Assembly (NCBI GenBank): GCA_963698495.1
Contig: CAVORB010000002.1
Span: 185,823-249,822, forward strand
Source of the DNA: CAVORB01 sp963698495
GTDB lineage: Bacteria; Pseudomonadota; Gammaproteobacteria; Chromatiales; Chromatiaceae
Direction: 5' to 3'
Length of the DNA: 64,000 nucleotides
The notes under the pieces were generated by a model. It did no database searches. It was not told the origin of the DNA and saw only the letters and a list, made by a program, of their open reading frames with translations. A program made the position numbers and the translations under genes. Position 1 is the first letter of the stretch, and every line of letters starts with the position of its first letter. Shown here in pieces: positions 25,256 to 34,502 of this stretch.

Positions 25256-25789
25256 TCAGGGCTTGATGTAGGTGTATCCCTGTGCCTGCAGGTGCGCCAA
25301 TTCGGCCACGCCGCTGGGCACGATGTCCGCCTCGCTGGCGTCGTACAGGTCCACCAGCTCGACGTTGCGCCCCTTGAGGGTGTTGGCGCAGATCTCGAAC
25401 TTCACGCCCTGATCCTTCAGACCGGAGATGCGTGCCTCCATCTCCTGGTCGGCGTTGCCTTCCTTCATCTTGGTGCCCTCGACGGCGTCGGGCGTGAGCA
25501 ACAGCGAGACGCCGTCTCCGTGCATCACCACCCTGAGGTCCAGGTTTGCCGCACCAACCGCGTTGATGTGGTTCTGGATGTTGCGCAGCGCGGCCCCCTG
25601 CTCTTTGGCGCCATAGCTGTTGACGTGATAGACGACCTTTTGCTTGGCGTAGCGCGATACCGCGCTCGCTCCCGCCATGCCAGCCATGCCGCTCATGCCG
25701 GACATGCCGCTCATGCCTTCTTCGGCCGAGGCGATGGGGGTCGCCGATACGGCGGCCGCGAAGAGTACCGACGGAAATAGCTTGCTCAT
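25256..25789 (-). CDS. Exported DsrE/DsrF-like protein with Met-Gly linker
   Basis: A 177-residue periplasmic protein. After a signal peptide (about residues 1-22, ending IASAEE), a Met-Gly-Ser tract (GMSGMSGMSGMAGMAGAS) leads into a DsrE-like fold: KVVYHVNSYGAKEQGAALRN, LRVVMHGDGVSLLL, FEICANTLKGRNV and VPSGVAELAHLQAQGYTYIK. The cysteine in EICANTL is where DsrE proteins carry the sulfur-relay residue. Such exported DsrE-like proteins are common in sulfur-oxidising and related proteobacteria. GGAGG is 10 bp before the ATG at 25789. The methionine-rich segment might bind copper or be a flexible linker. The role is unproven. Confidence 0.85.
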   Translation of the reverse strand: MSKLFPSVLFAAAVSATPIASAEEGMSGMSGMSGMAGMAGASAVSRYAKQKVVYHVNSYGAKEQGAALRNIQNHINAVGAANLDLRVVMHGDGVSLLLTPDAVEGTKMKEGNADQEMEARISGLKDQGVKFEICANTLKGRNVELVDLYDASEADIVPSGVAELAHLQAQGYTYIKP

Positions 25790-25977
25790 CTTGTTGGAAC
25801 CTCCGACTTGGTGGGTCGATCTGTTTATCATTGGCGCTGAGTTGTTCGCCCCGCGCGGCCGACCATGGCACGTCGTTAATCGCAGGACGCACCGAAAAGT
25901 AAATAGGTCGTCCGGGAACAGATAGCAAGCAGCCGGGCTCGGGCCGCCCGGGTGACGTCACCGAGGAGAAGCGAAAT

Positions 25978-27243
25978 ATGCCTTCCGACATCCTCCCGCA
26001 GCCGAGCTGCGCCGACGCCCGGGATCCCGGATCCCTGAGCGTGGATGAGGCGCGGCGGCGCATCCTGGAGCAGATCGCCCCGATCGCCTTCAGCCAACGC
26101 CTCGCGCTGCGCGAAGCATTGGGCCGGACGCTGGCGGAGGCGGTGGTCTCGCCGGCGAACGTCCCTTCTCACACTAACTCGGCCATGGACGGTTACGCTC
26201 TGGCGGGCGCGAGCCTCTCGTCGCGGGGCACGACCGAGCTGGCGCTCGCTGGCGAGGCCCTGGCGGGACACCCCTTTCGCGTCGAGGCAGGGCCCGATCA
26301 GTGCGTGCGCATCATGACCGGTGCCCCCATGCCCGCGGGGACGGATACGGTGGTGATGCAGGAGCAGGCAGCGGAGTCGGGCGGGCGGGTGCGATTCGCC
26401 GCAGGCCAGAGACCAGGGCAGAACGTGCGTCAGGCGGGTGAGGACATCGCCGCCGGCGACGCCGTTTTCGAGTCCGGGCGGACCCTGACCCCGGCGGACC
26501 TCGGGCTTCTTGCCTCCCTGGGTATCGCAGAGGTCGCGGTGCGCCGCCGTCCGCGGGTGGCCTTTTTCTCGACCGGGGACGAGCTGCGTTCCGTCGGTCA
26601 AGTGCTGGGAGAAGGGGAGGTCTACGACAGCAACCGCTATACCCTGCACGGGATGCTTACTCGCCTGGGTGTGGATGTGCTGGATCTCGGGGTGGTCAGG
26701 GACGATCCGGACCTGCTCGAGGCGGCCCTGCGGCGTGCGGCGGCGGACGCGGATGTGGTCATTACCTCCGGCGGCGTGTCCGTCGGAGAGGCGGATTATG
26801 TTCGCGGGTTGCTGACGCGCATCGGCCGGGTGAGCTTCTGGAAGATCGCCATGAAGCCCGGGCGGCCCCTGACCTTTGGCCACGTCGAGAACGCCCTCTT
26901 CTTCGGCCTGCCGGGCAATCCGGTGGCGGTGATGGTGACCTTCTATCAGTTCGCGCGGCCGGCCCTGGTCAAGCTCATGACCGGGCGCGAGGAGCCGCCG
27001 CTGCTGTTCCCGGCGGAGTGCGTCAGCCGCTTGCGCAAGCGACCCGGCAGAACGGAGTTCCCGCGCGGAGTGCTGGGCCGGGGAGCCGATGGCGGGTTGA
27101 CGGTGGAGCTGGCAGGGCGTCAGGGCTCGGGGGTGCTGCGCTCCATGAGCCTGGCGGATTGCTTCATGGTGCTGCCGGAGGAACAGGGGGACCTGGAGCC
27201 GGGCGATCGGGTGCTGGTGCAGCCCTTCGCCGGGCTGATCTGA
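25978..27243 (+). CDS. moeA: Molybdopterin molybdenumtransferase
   Basis: MoeA inserts molybdate (or tungstate) into adenylylated molybdopterin in the cytoplasm. The 421-residue protein has the family landmarks: NVPSHTNSAMDGYAL (with the catalytic Asp), RIMTGAPMPAGTDTVVMQE, FFSTGDEL, YDSNRYTL, VITSGGVSVGEADYV and the LFFGLPGNPVAVMV motif. GAGGAGAAG precedes the ATG at 25978. It stands alone but would serve the pterin-dependent AOR encoded at 7.0-11.3 kb. A strong hairpin follows its stop and separates it from the convergent aqpZ. Confidence 0.96.
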   Translation: MPSDILPQPSCADARDPGSLSVDEARRRILEQIAPIAFSQRLALREALGRTLAEAVVSPANVPSHTNSAMDGYALAGASLSSRGTTELALAGEALAGHPFRVEAGPDQCVRIMTGAPMPAGTDTVVMQEQAAESGGRVRFAAGQRPGQNVRQAGEDIAAGDAVFESGRTLTPADLGLLASLGIAEVAVRRRPRVAFFSTGDELRSVGQVLGEGEVYDSNRYTLHGMLTRLGVDVLDLGVVRDDPDLLEAALRRAAADADVVITSGGVSVGEADYVRGLLTRIGRVSFWKIAMKPGRPLTFGHVENALFFGLPGNPVAVMVTFYQFARPALVKLMTGREEPPLLFPAECVSRLRKRPGRTEFPRGVLGRGADGGLTVELAGRQGSGVLRSMSLADCFMVLPEEQGDLEPGDRVLVQPFAGLI

Positions 27244-27247
27244 TCTT

Positions 27248-27278
27248 GACCGGCCCGCGGTATCGCCGCGGGCCGGTC
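27248..27278. terminator. Bidirectional hairpin between moeA and aqpZ
   Basis: A near-perfect inverted repeat (GACCGGCCCGCG and its complement CGCGGGCCGGTC) around a short loop lies between two convergent genes. No long T run follows on either side, so its strength as an intrinsic terminator is uncertain. Confidence 0.7.
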
Positions 27279-27284
27279 GCGGGC

Positions 27285-28025
27285 CTAGTCGGAGGTGCCG
27301 TCACCGCCGATCGCGCGGTAGACCACGGCGCCGATCAGGGCGCCGATGATCGGCGCTACCCAGAACAGCCACAGCTGTCCGAGCGCCTTGGCCTCTCCGG
27401 ACATGGCGAGCGCCAGGGCCGGGCCGGTGCTGCGGGCGGGGTTCACCGAGGTGTTGGTCACCGGGATGGAGATCAGGTGGATCAGGGTCAGGGCGAGGCC
27501 GATGGCCAAGCCGCCAGCCACGGCGTGAGCCTGCTTGTGGGTCGCCCCCAGGATGATGAAGATGAACATGCCGGTCATCACGACCTCGGTCACAAACCCC
27601 GCGGTGAGGCCGTAGCCCTGGGGCGAGAGCTCGCCATAGCCGTTCACCGCCAGGCTGCTCGCGCCCAGCTCGAACAGGGCCTGCCCTTCCTTGGCGGTGC
27701 CCATGTCGCTGGCGACGAAGAGGATCAGGAAGGCCGCCAGGATGGCCCCCAGCGTCTGGGCGATCACGTACATGGGGAGGTCGGCGAAGCTGAAGCGCCC
27801 GCCCATCGCCAGGCCGACGGAAACCGCCGGGTTCAGGTGGCAGCCCGAGATGTGGCCGATGGCGTAGGCCATGGTGAGCACGGTGAGGCCGAAGGCGAAG
27901 GCCACGCCGAGGTAGCCGATCCCGACATCCGGGACGCCGGCGGCAAACACCGCGGCTCCGCAGCCCCCGAGAACCAGCCAGAAGGTGCCGACGAACTCGG
28001 CAAGCGATCGTTTCATGAGGGACAT
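27285..28025 (-). CDS. aqpZ: Aquaporin Z-type water channel
   Basis: A 246-residue inner-membrane MIP channel with six transmembrane helices. Both NPA loops are intact: SGCHLNPAVSVGLAMGG and TNTSVNPARSTGPAL. The selectivity-filter Arg in NPARSTGP and the N-terminal AEFVGTFWLVLGGCGAAV are typical of the AqpZ rather than GlpF branch. GGAGA is 5 bp upstream of the ATG at 28025. It is monocistronic. The divergent region to pcm (28026-28365) holds its promoter. Confidence 0.96.
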   Translation of the reverse strand: MSLMKRSLAEFVGTFWLVLGGCGAAVFAAGVPDVGIGYLGVAFAFGLTVLTMAYAIGHISGCHLNPAVSVGLAMGGRFSFADLPMYVIAQTLGAILAAFLILFVASDMGTAKEGQALFELGASSLAVNGYGELSPQGYGLTAGFVTEVVMTGMFIFIILGATHKQAHAVAGGLAIGLALTLIHLISIPVTNTSVNPARSTGPALALAMSGEAKALGQLWLFWVAPIIGALIGAVVYRAIGGDGTSD

Positions 28026-28365
28026 CTGTGTCTCCTAGTTGTTGGGCATTCAGTGAAACCAAACCGCCACGGGTTCATCGGGCCAAATAGGGATGCGTCT
28101 CGCCCCGGCCGGCGGGTTCGCACCGCCGATCGGAACGCAAGCCATGAGCCCCAGGTTGAAAAACCTCGTAGCGGGGTCAGAATTCTAGCCGGATTAATCC
28201 AAGACACTCCAGCTTTATCCGAGCCTTCGCATTTCGGAACCAGGCCGGTCGGTTTCTCTGCCTGCGACCGATCGTCCTGCGGCCAGCGCCCGCTTGCCGT
28301 CCGCGGCCATAACACGTAGCCTTTCCATCCCACATGCAACCGTGGTCATTTCGGTGAATCGCCCC
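28026..28365. other. Divergent intergenic region between aqpZ and pcm
   Basis: 340 bp without a supported gene; it must hold promoters for both flanking genes. A short inverted repeat around 28098-28124 (CGGCGGG and CACCGCCG) is the only structure seen. No riboswitch class was recognised. Confidence 0.35.
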
Positions 28366-29031
28366 ATGGATACCAGTGTCGAACGCGCCCACTTCAACAT
28401 GGTCGAGCAGCAGGTCCGCCCCTGGGGGGTCTCCGACCCGGAGGTTCTGGAGGTCCTGGCGCGGGTCCCGCGCGAGCGGTTCGTCCCGGAGGGCTACCGA
28501 AGCCTGGCCTACGCGGATGTCGAGATACCCATCGCCGCCGGACAGGTCATGCTCGCCCCCAGGGTGGTCGGCCGCATGCTGCAGGCGCTTCGTGTCCGAC
28601 CGGAGGACCGCATCCTGGAGATCGGCGCCGGTTCGGGTTATGTCACCGGTTGCCTCGCGAGCCTCGGTTCCAGGGTAGTGAGCCTGGAGCTCCACCAGGA
28701 GCTGGCGGAGCAGGCCCGCGCCACGCTCGAGTCACTGAATATGCGGCACTTCGAGGTGCGGGTGGGGGACGCCCTGGCCGGCGAGGTGGAAGGCAATCCC
28801 TTCGACGTCATCGCCGTGACCGGCTCCCTGCCGGACGATGCGCTGCTGTCCTCCCTGCAGGAGCAGCTTGCCCTGAACGGGCGTCTATTCGCCATCGTTG
28901 GGGAGGCGCCGCTGATGGAGGCAATGGTCGTGACTCGGGTCGCAACCCAGGAGTTCCAGCGCGAGGGTCTGTTCGAGACCAGCGTTCCGGCGCTCGAGAA
29001 CGTTCCCGAGGTAGAGCATTTCGAGTTCTGA
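28366..29031 (+). CDS. pcm: Protein-L-isoaspartate O-methyltransferase family protein
   Basis: A 221-residue SAM-dependent methyltransferase that repairs or marks isoaspartyl residues. It begins MDTSVERAHFNMVEQQVRPW. The Pcm region (YADVEIPIAAGQVMLAPRVV) and the SAM motif ILEIGAGSGYVTGCLA are present, followed by VVSLELHQELAEQAR. The ATG at 28366 fits the family start; an in-frame ATG at 28294 would add residues unlike any Pcm. This short Pcm variant next to a rhodanese and waaA is a familiar proteobacterial cluster, often with tolC, which is missing here. Confidence 0.9.
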   Translation: MDTSVERAHFNMVEQQVRPWGVSDPEVLEVLARVPRERFVPEGYRSLAYADVEIPIAAGQVMLAPRVVGRMLQALRVRPEDRILEIGAGSGYVTGCLASLGSRVVSLELHQELAEQARATLESLNMRHFEVRVGDALAGEVEGNPFDVIAVTGSLPDDALLSSLQEQLALNGRLFAIVGEAPLMEAMVVTRVATQEFQREGLFETSVPALENVPEVEHFEF

Positions 29032-29051
29032 ATCGCGGCGAGCACCGAAAA

Positions 29052-29372
29052 ATGCTTCAGATGACCGCGCGCGAGCTCCACGCCCGGCTCCTTGAGGGCG
29101 GTGAGAAGCCCTTGCTGCTCGATGTGCGTGAGCCGTGGGAATTCAATATCTGCCGGGTCGAAGGCAGCCGCCTGCTGCCGATGCGACACGTCGTGGCCAG
29201 CCTGGACCAGCTCGACCGCGAGCGGGAGACCGTGATCATTTGCCACCACGGCATCCGCAGCCAACAGGTGGCACTCTTTCTCGAGCACCGGGGCTTCTCC
29301 CGCGTGATCAATCTCGAAGGCGGCGTGGCGGCCTGGGCGCGGGACGTCGATGCCTCGATGGCGACCTATTGA
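29052..29372 (+). CDS. Single-domain rhodanese
   Basis: A 106-residue sulfurtransferase-like protein. Rhodanese landmarks are LLLDVREPWEFNICRVEG and the active-site loop CHHGIRS with catalytic Cys64, followed by VALFLEHRGFSRVINLEGGV. It lies 20 bp after pcm and overlaps the 3' end of the convergent waaA by 7 bp. The role may be sulfur or cyanide handling; context says only that it is transcribed with pcm. Confidence 0.93.
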   Translation: MLQMTARELHARLLEGGEKPLLLDVREPWEFNICRVEGSRLLPMRHVVASLDQLDRERETVIICHHGIRSQQVALFLEHRGFSRVINLEGGVAAWARDVDASMATY

Positions 29373-30670
29373 GCCCGCGGCGCGCCCTGACGGGGTGCGC
29401 TGGATAGGGCGGGTCTGTTGACTTCGATCAGCGCGATGAGGCGCTGCAAGGCGCCGCGGTTCTGCTCAACCACTCTGCGGCCGTTCTCTCCGATGCGGGC
29501 GCGCGCGGCGGCATCCGACAGCCAGTCGGCCATACAGCGGGCGAGTGCGTCGCCGTCCTCCACCTGAGCCGCCGCGCCCTCGCTCACCAGCAGCTCGGTG
29601 ATCTGGGCGAAGTTGAACACGTGGGGGCCGATCGCGACCGGCACGCCGACGGCGGCGGCCTCGAGCAGGTTGTGGCCGCCGACCGGGACCAGGCTGCCGC
29701 CGATGAAGGCCGCGTCCGCCGCGGCGAGAAACACCGGGAGCTCGCCCATGGTGTCTCCCAGGAAGACGCGGGTCGCCGGGTCGCAGGTCTTTCCGGCGGA
29801 GCGCCGCGCGAGGGCCAATCCCTGCCGCGCGACGAGGGCCGCGACGCGGTCGAATCGTTCCGGATGGCGCGGCACCAGCACCAGCAGGGCCTGCGGCAGG
29901 CGTCGCAGGATCTGGCGATGGGCGGCCAGGACCTGCTCCTCCTCGTCCTCGTGTGTGCTGGCGGCCACCCACACCGGCCGCTCGGTACCCCAGACGCGCC
30001 GCATCACCTCCGCCTGGTCCAGCAGGCTGCCGGGAAGGCGGACGTCGAACTTGAGGCTTCCCGTGACCTGGATGCGCCCGGCGGGAACCCCGAGGGCGCG
30101 AAAGCGTTCGGCATCCTGCGGGCTCTGGGCCGCCACAGCGGACAGGCGGCCGAAGGTCGCGCGGGTGAATTCCCCGAGCCGGGCGTAACCCCGGGCCGAC
30201 CTCTCCGAGAGCCGGGCGTTCGCCAGGATCACGGGAATGCCGCGATCCTCGCAGATGCGCAGCATGTTGGGCCAGATCTCGGTCTCCATCACCACCGCCA
30301 TCGTGGGCCGCACCGCGTCGAGGAAGCGCCGCATGACGGGGAGCAGGTCGAAAGGGGTGTAGACGTGCCGAACGCGGTCCTCGAACAGGTCGCGCACGCG
30401 CTGCGAGCCGGTTGGCGTGGTGGTCGTGACCATGACGCGGGCGTCGGGGTGATGGTCGAGCAGGTGCTTGACGAGCGGAGCGGCGGCCTGGGCCTCCCCT
30501 ACCGAGACCGCGTGAATCCAGATCTCCGCATCGAGCGGCGCCCCGTCGTAGAGCCCGAGGCGCTCGCGCCAGCGCTTGCGGTAGGCGGGGGTGCGGCGGC
30601 TTTTCCACAACAGGCGCAGAAGCGCGAGGGGCAAAGCGAGGTAGAGCAGGAGGCTGTAGATGCGTGCCAT
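29366..30670 (-). CDS. waaA: 3-deoxy-D-manno-octulosonic acid transferase (Kdo transferase)
   Basis: WaaA transfers Kdo from CMP-Kdo to lipid A precursor, an essential LPS step at the inner membrane. The 434-residue protein has an N-terminal membrane anchor (LLLYLALPLALLRLLW), the catalytic-base region HAVSVGEAQAAAPLV, and the motifs METEIWPNM, ANARLSERSARGYARL, AASTHEDEEEQVL and GGHNLLEAAAVGVPV. It starts 12 bp after hldE on the same strand, so the two LPS-core genes probably share a transcript with genes upstream. Confidence 0.96.
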   Translation of the reverse strand: MARIYSLLLYLALPLALLRLLWKSRRTPAYRKRWRERLGLYDGAPLDAEIWIHAVSVGEAQAAAPLVKHLLDHHPDARVMVTTTTPTGSQRVRDLFEDRVRHVYTPFDLLPVMRRFLDAVRPTMAVVMETEIWPNMLRICEDRGIPVILANARLSERSARGYARLGEFTRATFGRLSAVAAQSPQDAERFRALGVPAGRIQVTGSLKFDVRLPGSLLDQAEVMRRVWGTERPVWVAASTHEDEEEQVLAAHRQILRRLPQALLVLVPRHPERFDRVAALVARQGLALARRSAGKTCDPATRVFLGDTMGELPVFLAAADAAFIGGSLVPVGGHNLLEAAAVGVPVAIGPHVFNFAQITELLVSEGAAAQVEDGDALARCMADWLSDAAARARIGENGRRVVEQNRGALQRLIALIEVNRPALSSAPRQGAPRAQ

Positions 30671-30682
30671 GCGGGCCAGGGA

Positions 30683-32104
30683 TCACTCGCGGCGGATGGC
30701 CTCGATGATGCGGCTGGTGGAACGACCTGCCACGAACGGAAGGATGCGCACCTCGCCGCCGGCGCGGCGCACGCAGTCGGCGCCGGCCACCTGCTCCGCT
30801 TGGTAGTCTCCCCCCTTGACCAGCACGTCGGGCTCGAGGGCGCAGATCAGTGCCTCCGGGGTGTCCTCGCCGAAGGAGGTCACCCAGTCCACGGAGGCCA
30901 GCCCGGCGAGCACGGCCATGCGCTGCTCCAGCGGGTTCACTGGCCGCTGCGGTCCCTTGAGCCGGCTGACCGAGGCGTCATCGTTGACCGCCACGACCAG
31001 CCGATCCCCGAGTCGCCGGGCCTGCTGAAGGTAGGCCACGTGCCCGTCGTGCAGGATGTCGAAGCAGCCGTTGGTCATCACGACGCGCTCGCCGTGGGCC
31101 TTGGCGGCGGCGACGGCCGCCAGCAGCTCGTCGCGCCCCAGCACCGTGTGCCACTCGGTTCCGCGATGGGCGCGCTCGAGCTCGCGCGCCGTCACGCTGG
31201 CGGTGCCCAGCTTGCCGACCACGATGCCGGCGGCGCAGTTGGCCAGCGCGGCCGCCGCGGATAGGTCCTGCCCCGCCGCCAGCGCCGCGGCGAGGACGCC
31301 GATGACGGTGTCGCCGGCGCCGGTGACGTCGTAGACCTCCCGCGCGCGGGTGGGCAGGTGCAGGGCCTCGCCCGAGTCCAGGAGCAGCAGCATCCCGCGC
31401 TCACCCAGGGTGATGAGCAGGGCCGAGAGGTCGAGCCGCGCGCGCAGCGCCTGCCCCTTGTCCACCAACGCCGCGTCGTTCTCGCAGGGTCCTACCTCGT
31501 CCTCGAACTCGCGGCGGTTGGGGGTGATCAAGGTCGCGCCGCGGTAACGCGCGAAGCCCCGACCCTTGGGGTCCACCAGCACCGGCTTGCCGAGTGAGCG
31601 CGCGACGGCGATCAGCGCCTGCGGGTCCGCAATCGTCCCCTTGGCATAGTCCGATATCACCAGGAGCTCGGCGTCGGGCAGGGCCGCCGCGACGAGAGGG
31701 GGGAGCGGGTCCTCCCCGGCCAGATCACCGAGAGGCTTCTCGAAATCCAGTCGAATCAGCTGCTGGTGGTGGCTCAGCACACGCAGCTTGGTGATGGTCG
31801 GGACGTCTGCCCGTCGGTGGAACAGGCATTCGACGCCTCGCGCGGCGAGCCCGGCGCCAAGTGCGTCCCCTGCCTCGTCGGTGCCGGTGATCCCGGCCAC
31901 TTGCACCCGTGCGCCGAGGGATGCGGCGTTGAGCGCGACGTTGGCGGCCCCGCCCGGGCGGTCATCCGCGCTGTCGACCTGGACGACGGCCACCGGTGCC
32001 TCGGGGGAGATGCGCCGGGTGGCGCCGCTCCAGTAGCGGTCGAGCATCAGATCCCCGGCGACGAGGATGCGGGCGCGAGAGAAGTCCGGAAAATCGGTTT
32101 CCAA
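30683..32104 (-). CDS. hldE: Bifunctional heptose-7-phosphate kinase / heptose-1-phosphate adenylyltransferase
   Basis: HldE makes ADP-heptose for the LPS inner core. The 473-residue protein fuses a PfkB-type kinase (residues about 1-315; GGAANVALNAASLGARV and the catalytic DVTGAGDTVIGVLAAA) to a cytidylyltransferase-like domain (from about 340; TNGCFDILHDGHVAYL with HDGH). The order and length are standard. The start is probably TTG at 32104 (ETDFPDFSRARILVAGD), since no ATG or GTG lies where the family begins. It is followed closely by waaA. A gap of 217 bp separates it from the glycosyltransferase gene upstream. Confidence 0.95.
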   Translation of the reverse strand: METDFPDFSRARILVAGDLMLDRYWSGATRRISPEAPVAVVQVDSADDRPGGAANVALNAASLGARVQVAGITGTDEAGDALGAGLAARGVECLFHRRADVPTITKLRVLSHHQQLIRLDFEKPLGDLAGEDPLPPLVAAALPDAELLVISDYAKGTIADPQALIAVARSLGKPVLVDPKGRGFARYRGATLITPNRREFEDEVGPCENDAALVDKGQALRARLDLSALLITLGERGMLLLLDSGEALHLPTRAREVYDVTGAGDTVIGVLAAALAAGQDLSAAAALANCAAGIVVGKLGTASVTARELERAHRGTEWHTVLGRDELLAAVAAAKAHGERVVMTNGCFDILHDGHVAYLQQARRLGDRLVVAVNDDASVSRLKGPQRPVNPLEQRMAVLAGLASVDWVTSFGEDTPEALICALEPDVLVKGGDYQAEQVAGADCVRRAGGEVRILPFVAGRSTSRIIEAIRRE

Positions 32105-32321
32105 TTCAGTTGCTCGCTTGCCGGGTGTGAAGTGACGTCGGGCTGCCGCCGCGGCGCAAGTCTAGCACAGGGCCTCCGCCGCCAATCGCAGGCGGCGGTC
32201 GATCCGGGCGCGCTTGGCGGTAGGGGTGGAGCGCGCAGTGTTTGCTCGGCGGGGCGATTTGCATCGGTGATTCGCCCCCCCGGCTCTGCTGCCCGCCATC
32301 TGGAGCGAGCTGGGCCAGCGC

Positions 32322-33410
32322 TCATCCATCGTCCTGCAGCAGCTCCCGGTAGACCGCCAGGTTGCCCTCTACCATGGCGTCGATGGAAAACTCGTTGCGC
32401 ATCAGAACCCTGCCCGCGCGGCCCATGCGTCGGGCGAGGTCGGGGTGCCGCAGCAGCCGGGCGATCGCCACCTCCAGCGCCACGGCGTTTCCCGGCGGCA
32501 CCAGGATTCCGTTGAGTCCGTCCCGTACCGCTTCCGGTATGCCGCCGGCGTTGCTGGCCACGATGGGGACGCCGGCGCTCGCGGCCTGCAAAAGGGACAC
32601 GCCCAAGCCCTCCATGAGGGCCGGATGAACCAGGAGATCGAGGCAGGGCAGAACATCGGGCAGGTCGTCGCGGAATCCCGCCAGGCGAACCCTGTCCTGC
32701 AGGCCCGCGTCCGCGATGCGTCGGGTCAGATCCCGCTCCTCTGCGCCCTTGCCGAAGAACAGCACCTGCAGTGGGGGAAACTCCGCGATAAGCGGCGGCA
32801 AGGCCTCGATCAGGAAGCGGTGGCCCTTGCGTGGAATCAGCTGCGCGATCACGCCGACGAGCCGCGCGTGCGACGGCACCCCGAGGGCGGCGCACACCCT
32901 CTCCCTGTCGCAGGGGCGGTCGAATCGCTCGACGTCCACCGCGCTGCGCACCACCCGCAGCTTGTCCTTCGGCAGTCCCTCCGCGAGCAGAACGCGCCCG
33001 ATGCCCTCCGAGATGGCGATCACGCGGTCGTGCAGGCGGTATTTCAGGGCCACCGCCAGGCGGCTCTCGGGATTGTCCACGCGCCGGGAGTGCACCACCG
33101 GGACCCGCTCCAGCCTGCATGCGATGCCGCCCATGACATCTGCCCCGATGCGGCTGTGCAGATGCACCAGGTCTGGCCGGCAGAGACGGATGCAGCGGCG
33201 CAGGCGCTGGACGATGCCGATGTCCGGATCGCCGCCCATGCGCATCGTATGGACCTCGGCGAAGGGCGCCGCGGCGTCCGCGATCTCGCTGCCGGCGGGG
33301 CATGCGAGGGCGTTGGCCAGGCCGCGCTTCGCCAGCCCTTGCAAGAGGTAAAGCACCTGCTGGGCGCCGCCGTAGAGGTTGCGTCCGCCTTCCACGTGCA
33401 GGACCTTCAT
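32322..33410 (-). CDS. GT4-family glycosyltransferase
   Basis: A 362-residue GT-B fold glycosyltransferase. It starts MKVLHVEGGRNLYGGAQQVL; the donor-site lobe reads VGVIAQLIPRKGHRFLIEAL and LLVHPALMEGLGVSLLQAAS. In most GT4 enzymes the second acidic residue of the E-x7-E motif is Glu; here it is Gln (EGLGVSLLQ), worth noting. ATG 33410 overlaps the upstream stop (ATGA), so it is translated with the GT9 gene. The acceptor is probably an LPS core or O-chain sugar; the sugar donor cannot be read. Confidence 0.9.
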   Translation of the reverse strand: MKVLHVEGGRNLYGGAQQVLYLLQGLAKRGLANALACPAGSEIADAAAPFAEVHTMRMGGDPDIGIVQRLRRCIRLCRPDLVHLHSRIGADVMGGIACRLERVPVVHSRRVDNPESRLAVALKYRLHDRVIAISEGIGRVLLAEGLPKDKLRVVRSAVDVERFDRPCDRERVCAALGVPSHARLVGVIAQLIPRKGHRFLIEALPPLIAEFPPLQVLFFGKGAEERDLTRRIADAGLQDRVRLAGFRDDLPDVLPCLDLLVHPALMEGLGVSLLQAASAGVPIVASNAGGIPEAVRDGLNGILVPPGNAVALEVAIARLLRHPDLARRMGRAGRVLMRNEFSIDAMVEGNLAVYRELLQDDG

Positions 33411-34502
33411 GGACTTGATCCGAGCAGCACCCGCGCCGCGTCGAAGACCTCGCTGGTCTCGATCAGCCGCATGCAGGTGAAATCGCCGTTGCAGGTGGGT
33501 CTGCGCTTGCAGGGCGAGCAGGGGAGCGGATGATACAGCACCCTGGCGTCGGTCCTGGTGGTGTCGGTATACGGACAAGTGGAGCCGAACAGGAGCAGGC
33601 TGGGGCGGGCGAAGGCGATGCCCATGTGTCCGAGCCCGGTGTCCACGGCCACCAACAGGCTGCAGCCGTGGATCATCGCCGCGGCCTCGAGTAACGAGGT
33701 CTTGCCGACCAGGTCGATCAGTTCGGTCGACGCCGCGGCGTGGATGCGCCCGGCCGCGTCCCGGTCGGCCGGCCCCCCCAGCATGACGACCGGCAGGTTC
33801 AGCTCCCTGCGGATGCGGTCCGCGAGCGCCGACCAGCGGTCCTCGAACCAGTGCTTCTGGGGCCTGGTGGTGAAGGGGCAGATGACCGCATAACCCCTTG
33901 CGAGCCCCTCGCGGTTGGCGACCGATGCCGCGAACTGTGCGTCCTGCGACCCGTAGTGGACCTCCATGCGGAAGTCCCCGGTAGGCAGCCCCAGGGTCTC
34001 GGCGAGGTACAGGTACTCGGAGCCGATCCGTCGCGGGTCCCCGCCGCGGGGAATCGTCCGCGTCATCAGCCACTGGCTCCCCTCCCGGGAACCGAGGCCG
34101 ATGCGCTCAGGCGCCGACGATAGGCGCGTCAGCAGGCCGCTCTTCAACAGGCCCTGCAGGTCAACCGCCAGGCTCGAAGCCGCGTTCGCGCAACCGGAGG
34201 CGGAAATTCCGGATCTCGCCCCCCAGCGCGCGCCATTTACGCTCCCGCCAAAGGGTCTTCCAGTCCCCAACCGGCCAGACGATCACCTCGTCCAGGTCGG
34301 GGTGATGCTCCAGCAGGGTCCGGCACTCGGGTTGCGCCAGCCAGGCGATATGAGCCTTGGGGTGGGCGCGGCGGAAAGCCGAAACGAGCGGCGAGGCGAA
34401 GACGATATCGCCGATGGCGGACAGACGCACCAGCAGGATGCGCGGGTCTGAGTCACTGTGCCCACCTTGGTGCGGTGTCTTGCGGGGCTCGCCGGTCGTC
34501 AT
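33407..34502 (-). CDS. GT9-family heptosyltransferase-like protein, frameshifted
   Basis: A LPS-core heptosyltransferase relative. The first part (34502 down to about 34175) reads ILLVRLSAIGDIVFASPLVS through RNFRLRLRERGF, the typical GT9 N-lobe. An extra G in the TTCGAGCCTGG stretch near 34174 breaks the frame. The remainder continues in another frame as LAVDLQGLLKSGLLTRL, then PFTTRPQKHWFEDRW and VAVDTGLGHMGIAFARP to the stop at 33407. Repair gives about 364 residues, normal for the family. Overlaps of 4 bp with both the ligase and GT4 genes show a tightly coupled operon, so an error or a recent mutation is likelier than old decay. Confidence 0.88.

Noticed and set aside
25831..25977. Possible Moco riboswitch upstream of moeA
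   Set aside because: No match to the conserved core could be seen by eye; only short GC inverted repeats are present.
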